From the NCBI GenBank assembly GCA_002172355.2, contig NHGH02000009.1:3341-9264 (forward strand): DNA of 5,924 nt. Direction: 5' to 3'. A program made the translations under genes and the position numbers. Position 1 is the first letter of the stretch. Every line of letters starts with the position of its first letter. A model generated the notes under the pieces. That model had not been told where the DNA came from and ran no database searches. It worked only from the letters and a program-made list of their open reading frames with translations. This DNA comes from Euryarchaeota archaeon TMED132 (GTDB lineage Archaea; Thermoplasmatota; Poseidoniia; Poseidoniales; Poseidoniaceae). Below, piece by piece: positions 1 through 5,260 of this stretch.

Positions 1-510
1 GACCCCACTGGAATTAAAAACGGGCAAGGTCTCTATGTTGGCGTAAGCCCCTCAAACTCAAATTTGCTGAGTAGTTCCTTGATATCATTTGATTTCTCAC
101 CACTTCCTATGCCAAATACCTACGAGATTTTGCATGCGAGTTTACAATTAACCGAACTAAGCAACTCTAGTGGTTTATCGACTTTTTATTGTTCTGCTAT
201 GTTTACAGATTGGGATGAATCATCAACTTGGAATTCTCCAGGAGTTAACAATGCATGGATAGCACCAGGTGCTTTCCATAGTACTGATAGCGACTTACCT
301 TCTCAAAAGTCTCACTTTGATGTTTCACTCGAAGAGAAGTTTTGTGATATTACCGCAATTATGCAAAAGGCAATTGTTAACGGTGATGAAAATATGTCGA
401 TAATAATTCAACCAGAATACGATGTCAACGGAGCAATTCAAGGCCAGTTCCTATTTGCAGATAGTGAGAATCCAAACATTGACTCTAGGCCTAAATTAGT
501 TCTAGAATAT
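1..510 (+). other. DNRLRE/CBM96-like module 1 (start just cut off)
   Basis: The window opens inside the first strands of the module: GLYVGVSPSNSN followed by LISFDFSPLP fits the usual family pattern of a 'strand, V-G, then R/S-hydrophobic-x-F-D-hydrophobic-S-x-[LI]-P' core. It continues with a Leu-rich strand (LHASLQL), the Trp motif FTDWDESSTWNSPG typical of this fold (equivalent to the family's W-[ST]-E-x(2,3)-T-W-N), and the closing strand RPKLVLEY at 487-510. Two cysteines (codons at 190 and 343) are 51 residues apart. The family is known as a beta-sandwich found beside polysaccharide-degrading or surface domains and in some cases binds polysaccharide; ligand here is unknown. Only about 10-15 residues of this module should be missing upstream. 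Confidence 0.68.
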
Positions 511-3500
511 AGAACCACAAATCCATGGCTCCCGCAACCTCCACAACTAACAACTCCTGGAATGGGTGACACACTCTGGAATAATTCATCACCGATCCCA
601 CAAAATGCTGATTCGGTTTTGTACAGTTTTATTCAAGGAAATACAAATGCCACAGATTGGGAATTCTGTACAAGTTATGACCAAAGAATCTACGAATGTA
701 TCGATAGTGTCAGTGATTTGCAAGAATATCCTGATTGGCAATGGGACTTAGCAACAAATACCCTCTCGATGAATAATGCTACAATCGTAGACCAATCTGC
801 TTCAGATGAGTGGGTGTATTGGAAAATGTTAGCCATTCAAGACCACAGAATTGGCGATTATTCCTCTACTAGCGAATACAGGATTCCTTCAGATTTAGGA
901 ACAGATGATGGAAATGGAAATTATTCATATGAACTTTCTAGAGCTTCTATTTTTGAATCAACAGGTGTTCTACCTCAGGTTTTGGATGCTAGTATTGACA
1001 CAAATAGTTTGACCAATACCGGTGCGAGTAATACTTTGACTTTAGGATATGATGCTAGTACTGGAGGAAATAGTGACATTCTTTTGGACTTTGATTTATC
1101 TCAAATACCATGGCCAAGTGCTATTACTCCAACATCTATGATTCTTGAAATGAATTTACAATCTACGAGTCAATCATCATCTCCTCTCACAGTGTCTGCA
1201 TATGCATGTTCTTCCTTCTCAGAGATGCTAGTTACATCAGCAAATGCACCTTTATGCTCGACAACTGAGATTACTAGAACAACTCTTACTTCGAGCAGCA
1301 GTGGTGTGGTTGAATGGGATTTAACCGCACTTGGTCAAACAAACTTTGCTAGTGGAAACCTATCATTTACCATAATTCTCGATGCAGAAAATGTATCATC
1401 AAGTTATGATTTCGTGACATCAGAAGGTACAGCGACTTTACAACCGAAACTTGTTTTAGAATACGTGGACAATGTTGGCGGTATTTTACCACCTTCACAA
1501 CCAGCATTGACAACTCCTCTCGATGGTAGTGTTCTATACGATTCTTCAAATGATATAATCGCAAGTCAAGATTCTGTTACTTTGTCTTGGTCCCCTTCTT
1601 CAGGTGCTTCATCATACATCTTATTCTTGAGTGATTCAGATGGTATTACTACCTTCGACTCTAGATTTGATTCAGAAATAAATGGTAATACCTTCACTTC
1701 CTCGACATCTCTGAATGTAGGCGAAGTATACACATGGTGGGTACAAGGAATTAACCAAACAATTCCGGGCCCTTCATCTTCCAGATGGAATTTTGCAATA
1801 GGAGATCCTGTACACTACTTCAACAATGACGGTACATATGTCTATGAATTCCAAGATTCTTCTGAAGTTGATGAATTTGGTCATGTCGAAATTAGAGATG
1901 CAGGGATAAATGATGCCTTTGCAGATTCCAATTATGGTTCAATGGATACAATGGAACTTGGAACTGGTTGTGAGGATGTTGCAGGTTCACTCTGTTATGG
2001 AGTGTTCTCTCTTGATGCAAGTCAAGTTCCTCTCAATGCATCTCAATCTGTACATTCTATCGACTTGACATTATTTGTTGAATCATGGGACTTATCTGGA
2101 GGTGCTTATGAGATAGAATTCTCTGTACACGAATTTTTAGATTCATCATGGAATGAATATTCTCTGACATGGAATACTACAGGTGTTAATCCTGGTTTGA
2201 CTGCCGGAATCGATTATAATGCAACACCACTCGATGTTCAAACATTTACCAGTACAGACTTTGAATTAACATTCGAAATCGCAATCCCTGGTATGCTTGT
2301 CGATGATGAAAGACATTGGATAATTATTGCAAATCCGATAAGTACAGGCGCAGTTCTCGATGGAATTGTTTCTGTTTATTCAAGTGATGAATCAACCGAA
2401 CAAGATAAGAAACCCTTACTAGAATTCCATACTACTAATGTTTCATATCTGAATGTAACTACTTCTTCAACATCATTTGATGCAGATACTCCAATTCTGT
2501 TTGAAGTGGTATCATTTGACCAATTTGGTGCCGTAAACAACCCTAACATCCCTGTTGGCGGCTCAGTAGAATGGATTACAACATCTGGTTCGATTTCCAC
2601 TATCAATTCAACAATGGCAACTATGGCGCCATCGACTAGTGGTTTACAAACTGTTACGGCATGTTATGGAGTCATATGCTCGAGTTTTGATTTAATTATC
2701 AATCCTGGTATTCCTGTCCAACTGATAGCATCTTTGGACAGTGCAGCACCTCTTTCTTCTCAAACTATTACAGCAGATGAGACGGCAGAAATATTCTCAT
2801 ATGTATTAGACCAATTTGGAAACATAGTCACCAGTCAGACGATTAACTATTATTCAACAAATGGTAGTATGGTTGGAACAGTATTCTATCCTTACAGCGT
2901 TGGAACCCACAACCTTAGGGCTGAATGGAGCGGTGTTTCTAATAGCTTAACCGTAGATTTAGCAGTAACGGTAACACCAGGTGCACCAGATGCGATTGAA
3001 CTATCAGGTTGTGAATCAATTATAGCATCAGGTACCTCATGTTCGGTTTACGCGACTACTTTTGACCAATTTGGAAATTTAGTTTGGTTTGATGATGTTG
3101 GCAGTTACTCTTTTTCTATGACAAATGGAAATGTTGTAAAAATACAGACGCCGACTCCTCATAGTCAACCACCATCTGCCGATATTCTTGTAGGGGAATT
3201 TACAGGTATACTTATTGGTACATCGACAGTTTCGATATCAACATCTACTGGACTAAGTTACAGTATAGATGTAGAAGTGACTCATGGAGAAATGGCTTCT
3301 TTAGAAATTATTACTTCTTCAGGAACTATTACAGCAGATGAGTCTCTTGAAATAAATGCTACAAGAGTCGATATTAACGGTAATCGCTTACCAGTCTCTA
3401 TACCAATTGGAAATTGGACACAATTAGCAGATGGTACATTGACTGAGGGTATACCACATATCTGGATTCCAACATTCCAAGGAACCAAAACTTTGACTGT

Positions 3501-5139
3501 AACATATGAATCATTTACTGAAAATATTTCTGTGTTTGTTTCCAGAGGATTATTAGATACACTAGAATTGAATGTTAATGACCAAGTTTCAAATGACTTC
3601 TTGTTTAATATTACTGCAGATCAATCAATAGATGCTAGCATCAAGGCATTCGATTCCAAAGGAAATATTTGGTATCCTCTCGTTGATTGGTCCATCACTC
3701 ACTCTATGTGGGCAAATCAAAGCGAATTGACAAAAACTTCTAACAGCACAGATACTTTGTTTTCTCCAGTTCATGAATCTATGGAATCATATGTACTTAC
3801 AGCATCATACTTAGAGGAAGGTACAATACATGAAACTCAAATATATGTTCTTGTTTCGAAAGGTGATTTAGATAATTTCATCATCACAGCTGAAGATGAA
3901 AATGGAGATGCTCCATCACAACAAGATGGATTTAATATTACTGCTGATGAATCAATATCTTTCTCATCAGAATTAAGTGACTTTGATGGCAATACCTTTG
4001 ACCCAAGTATTCTTTCTTGGGTACTAGTTAACCAATCAAATGGTGAAGAGAGCGATATCAGTGCATCATTGGTACAAAATGGAATGATTTGGGAGGCAAG
4101 CACTTCGGGAGATTGGCAAATTTATGCTTACTCGATAAATAATCGTGGACAAAATCTGACTTCAAGTTTTGACATTATAGTTGGGCACGGCGTGGCATTA
4201 TATGTCGAAGTGGTTGCTTCAGCAACAAGCCAAGATGCTGGAGGAGAGATTATTCTTACAGTATTTGGCTATGACTCCGATGGAAATAAATTCCCTCAGA
4301 CGGTTTCTTGGAAGGAGAATGATGGATTACCTCACAACATAAACTCAACAGAAAATGAGGCTGAATATTCATTCAATGGAAGGATTAGTGGAAACTATTC
4401 CTTATCTGCAACACATGCAGCAAGTACTGATGTTGTAGATGTCACCGTTTATTCACTATCAGTTCCTAAATACATTACAGTTAACGCTTCAAAGACGACT
4501 CTGGAACAGTTAGATAGTCTTTCGATATCAGTAGTCGCATTTGATGAGTATTGGAATATTATCGATGTACCATCCAGCTCTTATATCGAAGCAACTGGAA
4601 GAGGAGATGTAATCAATAATGGCCAAGGAAACTGGAAGATTGAAACCTTAGATGAAGGAAAGCAAACCGCAACAATTAGTGTTGGCCAAGTCTCTGATGA
4701 AGTTAACTATACAGTTGAAGGAAATATTGCTGGATTCTTTGCAGCAGGTGGCTCTCTATACTATGTTGGAGCGGGCCTTGTAATCCTAATCGCTTTGGCA
4801 GTAGTTGCTGTTGGATTTAGATTCTTACGTGGTAATGATGATTATTATGATGATGAAGATGATGATGACTATGACTTTGGTTATGATGTTGATTCAGTAG
4901 TTGGAACTGCAGCGGCTACAAGTACACAGCCCGTTGCTAGACCATCTTCTTCACCGCCTACTAAACCTGAACCAATTTCAGAACCTGAACCAGAGGTTGA
5001 ACGAGATTCTGGTGACTCTGAAGATTGGATGATAGATTACAGAATCGAAGATGATGGAACCGAATGGGGTCAAGCAGATGACGAAGTTTGGTATTATCGA
5101 GAATCAGGACAATCCGAGTGGGTTGAATGGTCTGATTAA
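1..5139 (+). CDS. Giant modular surface protein: DNRLRE-like modules, Ig-like repeats, C-terminal membrane anchor (5' end missing)
   Basis: The reading frame is open from base 1 to the TAA at 5137-5139, giving 1712 visible residues; the true start and any signal peptide lie left of the window. The TTG at 64 is not a credible start because it falls inside a domain whose sequence continues in frame from base 1. Seen in order: three DNRLRE/CBM96-like beta-sandwich modules with two Fn3-like linkers (codons 1-809), eight Ig-like repeats (813-1574), one hydrophobic helix (1588-1606), a basic RFLRG patch, then an acidic and Trp-rich tail. About 30 N-x-S/T sequons all lie before the helix. This topology says a large extracellular stalk with a cytoplasmic C-terminus. 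Such modules are known in adhesins and carbohydrate-active proteins, so glycan or cell-surface binding is inferred. No catalytic motif is seen. An S-layer-associated structural role is the main alternative. I do not recognise a named gene. Confidence 0.93.
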   Translation, partial: DPTGIKNGQGLYVGVSPSNSNLLSSSLISFDFSPLPMPNTYEILHASLQLTELSNSSGLSTFYCSAMFTDWDESSTWNSPGVNNAWIAPGAFHSTDSDLPSQKSHFDVSLEEKFCDITAIMQKAIVNGDENMSIIIQPEYDVNGAIQGQFLFADSENPNIDSRPKLVLEYRTTNPWLPQPPQLTTPGMGDTLWNNSSPIPQNADSVLYSFIQGNTNATDWEFCTSYDQRIYECIDSVSDLQEYPDWQWDLATNTLSMNNATIVDQSASDEWVYWKMLAIQDHRIGDYSSTSEYRIPSDLGTDDGNGNYSYELSRASIFESTGVLPQVLDASIDTNSLTNTGASNTLTLGYDASTGGNSDILLDFDLSQIPWPSAITPTSMILEMNLQSTSQSSSPLTVSAYACSSFSEMLVTSANAPLCSTTEITRTTLTSSSSGVVEWDLTALGQTNFASGNLSFTIILDAENVSSSYDFVTSEGTATLQPKLVLEYVDNVGGILPPSQPALTTPLDGSVLYDSSNDIIASQDSVTLSWSPSSGASSYILFLSDSDGITTFDSRFDSEINGNTFTSSTSLNVGEVYTWWVQGINQTIPGPSSSRWNFAIGDPVHYFNNDGTYVYEFQDSSEVDEFGHVEIRDAGINDAFADSNYGSMDTMELGTGCEDVAGSLCYGVFSLDASQVPLNASQSVHSIDLTLFVESWDLSGGAYEIEFSVHEFLDSSWNEYSLTWNTTGVNPGLTAGIDYNATPLDVQTFTSTDFELTFEIAIPGMLVDDERHWIIIANPISTGAVLDGIVSVYSSDESTEQDKKPLLEFHTTNVSYLNVTTSSTSFDADTPILFEVVSFDQFGAVNNPNIPVGGSVEWITTSGSISTINSTMATMAPSTSGLQTVTACYGVICSSFDLIINPGIPVQLIASLDSAAPLSSQTITADETAEIFSYVLDQFGNIVTSQTINYYSTNGSMVGTVFYPYSVGTHNLRAEWSGVSNSLTVDLAVTVTPGAPDAIELSGCESIIASGTSCSVYATTFDQFGNLVWFDDVGSYSFSMTNGNVVKIQTPTPHSQPPSADILVGEFTGILIGTSTVSISTSTGLSYSIDVEVTHGEMASLEIITSSGTITADESLEINATRVDINGNRLPVSIPIGNWTQLADGTLTEGIPHIWIPTFQGTKTLTVTYESFTENISVFVSRGLLDTLELNVNDQVSNDFLFNITADQSIDASIKAFDSKGNIWYPLVDWSITHSMWANQSELTKTSNSTDTLFSPVHESMESYVLTASYLEEGTIHETQIYVLVSKGDLDNFIITAEDENGDAPSQQDGFNITADESISFSSELSDFDGNTFDPSILSWVLVNQSNGEESDISASLVQNGMIWEASTSGDWQIYAYSINNRGQNLTSSFDIIVGHGVALYVEVVASATSQDAGGEIILTVFGYDSDGNKFPQTVSWKENDGLPHNINSTENEAEYSFNGRISGNYSLSATHAASTDVVDVTVYSLSVPKYITVNASKTTLEQLDSLSISVVAFDEYWNIIDVPSSSYIEATGRGDVINNGQGNWKIETLDEGKQTATISVGQVSDEVNYTVEGNIAGFFAAGGSLYYVGAGLVILIALAVVAVGFRFLRGNDDYYDDEDDDDYDFGYDVDSVVGTAAATSTQPVARPSSSPPTKPEPISEPEPEVERDSGDSEDWMIDYRIEDDGTEWGQADDEVWYYRESGQSEWVEWSD
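523..960 (+). other. Fn3-like linker domain 1
   Basis: The stretch begins with a Pro-rich hinge and the motif P-x-L-T-T-P-x-x-G-x-x-L (541-576), which returns nearly unchanged at 1501-1536 in the second linker. It contains a Cys pair ten residues apart (codons at 667 and 697) that may clamp a hairpin, and the sequence WVYWKMLAIQDH, resembling the W-x-V-x-A strand of Fn3-type domains. It is longer than the second linker, so it may carry an insertion. The assignment rests on the shared opening motif and position between two DNRLRE-like modules. Confidence 0.5.
979..1464 (+). other. DNRLRE/CBM96-like module 2, degenerate
   Basis: VLDASIDTNS followed by SNTLTLGYDAS matches the opening of this family, then LLDFDLSQIPWPSAI and the strand MILEMNLQST match the core motif of module 1 (LISFDFSPLP, LHASLQL). 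The closing strand QPKLVLEY (1441-1464) is almost identical to that of module 1. The central Trp motif is absent: the place of DWDESSTWN is taken by SSFSEMLVTSANAPL, flanked by two cysteines 16 residues apart (codons at 1207 and 1255). The fold is probably kept, with a local disulfide perhaps replacing Trp packing. Confidence 0.62.
1468..1809 (+). other. Fn3-like linker domain 2
   Basis: This is the clearest Fn3-like unit in the protein. It opens with PPSQPALTTPLDGSVL (1489-1536), continues with SVTLSWSPSSGASSYILFLS, where the Trp and Tyr sit where the family's core Trp and Tyr lie, and ends with the strand YTWWVQGINQTIPGPSSSRW. The pattern 'P-x-L-x-x-P-x-x-G ... hydrophobic-x-W-x-x-x-x-G-A-x-x-Y-x-hydrophobic' is common in archaeal and bacterial surface Fn3-like domains. 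It joins DNRLRE-like modules 2 and 3. Confidence 0.66.
1885..2427 (+). other. DNRLRE/CBM96-like module 3
   Basis: VEIRDAGINDAFADSNYGS is the best match in the window to the family's opening (strand, Asp-rich turn, N-Y-G-S). It is followed by LGTGCEDVAGSLCYGVFSLDASQVPLNAS, equivalent to the F-D-hydrophobic-S-x-[LIV]-P core, with a Cys pair eight residues apart (codons at 1969 and 1993). The Trp motif is present as SSWNEYSLTWNTTG. The module closes with KPLLEF (2410-2427). Of the three copies it keeps the most family features. It is the last DNRLRE-like module before the Ig-like stalk. Confidence 0.72.
2437..4722 (+). repeat. Eight tandem Ig-like (Big-type) repeats
   Basis: Repeat units, judged by recurring motifs, are 2437-2709, 2710-2982, 2983-3288, 3289-3549, 3550-3864, 3865-4191, 4192-4461 and 4462-4722 (87-109 codons each). 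Each starts with a short beta strand (LEI, LEL, LYVEV), then a turn motif ITADE/ITADQ (clear in units 2, 4, 5 and 6; altered to FDADT, IIASG or QDAGG in units 1, 3 and 7), then a strand ending in F-D-x-F-G-N or D-x-D/N-G-N, and a later strand leading to a Gly-ending hinge (NPG, TPG, THG, SRG, SKG, GHG). This is the plan of bacterial Ig-like invasin/Big domains, which form rigid rods. The array is inferred to be a stalk holding the DNRLRE-like head away from the membrane. Confidence 0.75.
4762..4818 (+). other. C-terminal transmembrane helix
   Basis: Codons here encode the uncharged stretch YVGAGLVILIALAVVAVGF (19 residues), preceded by the Gly/Ala-rich FFAAGGSLY and followed at once by RFLRG. 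Positive residues directly after the helix, sequons only before it and an Asp/Glu tail after it all place the C-terminus in the cytoplasm. It is the only long hydrophobic segment in the visible protein, so it is the membrane anchor. It is not a PGF-CTERM or LPXTG-type sorting signal, because no such motif precedes it and a long tail of over 100 residues follows. Confidence 0.9.
4837..4896 (+). repeat. GAT-rich low-complexity run encoding an Asp/Glu/Tyr tract
   Basis: The DNA is an irregular run of GAT/GAA/TAT codons that encodes DDYYDDEDDDDYDFGYDVD and its next residue. It begins six codons after the membrane helix, so the tract lies close to the inner face of the membrane. Three-base near-repeats of this type can gain or lose codons by slippage without a frameshift. 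A polar acidic spacer or cation-binding patch is inferred; no structured domain is recognised. Confidence 0.8.
5020..5136 (+). other. Trp/Tyr-rich C-terminal cytoplasmic tail with duplicated motif
   Basis: The last 39 residues hold two related half-units: DWMIDYRIEDDGTEWG (5023-5070) and VWYYRESGQSEWVEW (5086-5130). Both follow W-x(1,3)-Y-R-x(2,4)-G-x-[TS]-E-W or a close variant. A Pro/Ser/Thr/Ala-rich spacer (about 4894-5019, with the PEPISEPEPEVE segment) separates it from the acidic tract. Six tryptophans in 39 residues is far above the rest of the protein and suggests a small folded or peptide-binding unit like a WW-type mini-sheet. My recollection is that similar tails occur on large surface proteins of Marine Group II archaea; that is memory, not a search. 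Confidence 0.6.
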
Positions 5140-5143
5140 GAGA

Positions 5144-5154
5144 TTTATTGATAA
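5144..5154 (+). promoter_or_regulatory. Possible weak TATA-like element
   Basis: TTTATTGATAA lies just after the stop codon of the upstream gene. An archaeal TATA box acts about 25 bases before the transcript start, which would put a start near 5172-5180 and leave a short leader before the ATG at 5189. The match to a TATA box is partial and the gap is AT-rich anyway, so read-through from the upstream gene is at least as likely. Confidence 0.25.
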
Positions 5155-5177
5155 CCTTTGATAGATGAGCAAAGTTC

Positions 5178-5185
5178 GAGGGGAG
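5178..5185 (+). promoter_or_regulatory. Ribosome binding site GAGGGGAG deciding the start at 5189
   Basis: This purine run contains GAGG, complementary to the conserved 3' end of 16S rRNA, seven bases before the ATG at 5189. The other in-frame ATG at 5165 has only TTTGATAG before it, with no such element. This favours 5189, which also gives a normal signal peptide without an eight-residue N-terminal extension. Confidence 0.6.
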
Positions 5186-5188
5186 TAT

Positions 5189-5260
5189 ATGAAGCGATTA
5201 ACTGCCTTATCAATTCTAATTCTCCTACTGGTTAGTTTGGTCAATCCTCTTGGCGAAGAA
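5189..5260 (+). other. N-terminal signal peptide of the second gene
   Basis: A basic start (MKR) is followed by about 17 mostly hydrophobic residues (LTALSILILLLVSLVNP) and then the acidic segment GEEFVELEEKD. This is a standard Sec-type signal layout. No Cys lipobox is present, and there is no twin-Arg motif, so ordinary Sec export is the simplest reading. The exact cleavage point cannot be fixed by eye. Confidence 0.75.

Noticed and set aside
64..66. TTG at 64 as the start of the large gene
   Set aside because: The frame is open to base 1 and the residues before 64 (GLYVGVSPSN) belong to the first strands of a DNRLRE-like module. No signal peptide follows the TTG, though the protein must be exported.
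566..1564. Short frames at 566-751 (plus) and 1367-1564 (minus)
   Set aside because: Both are out of frame within the DNRLRE/Fn3-like region, show no ribosome site or motif, and encode compositions unlike the surrounding gene.
2515..3342. Short direct repeats as a CRISPR array or mobile-element ends
   Set aside because: The repeats are in frame, encode conserved Ig-like turn motifs, are few and unevenly spaced, and have no spacers or inverted ends.
2376..4103. Minus-strand open frames at 2376-2606, 3282-3488 and 3837-4103
   Set aside because: They lie wholly inside the Ig-like repeat region, whose motifs repeat in the plus frame. The minus products show no domain and are antisense shadows of a long coding frame.
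4741..4836. Archaeosortase-type (PGF-CTERM) or sortase sorting signal around the C-terminal helix
   Set aside because: No PGF or LPXTG motif precedes the helix, and more than 100 tail residues follow the basic patch, while sorting signals end within a few residues.
5153..5176. Hairpin AACCTTTG / CAAAGTT as a terminator or regulatory stem
   Set aside because: Only seven pairs with a bulged C and a nine-base loop, no T-run after it, and four of the pairs are A-T. It would be expected by chance in AT-rich DNA.
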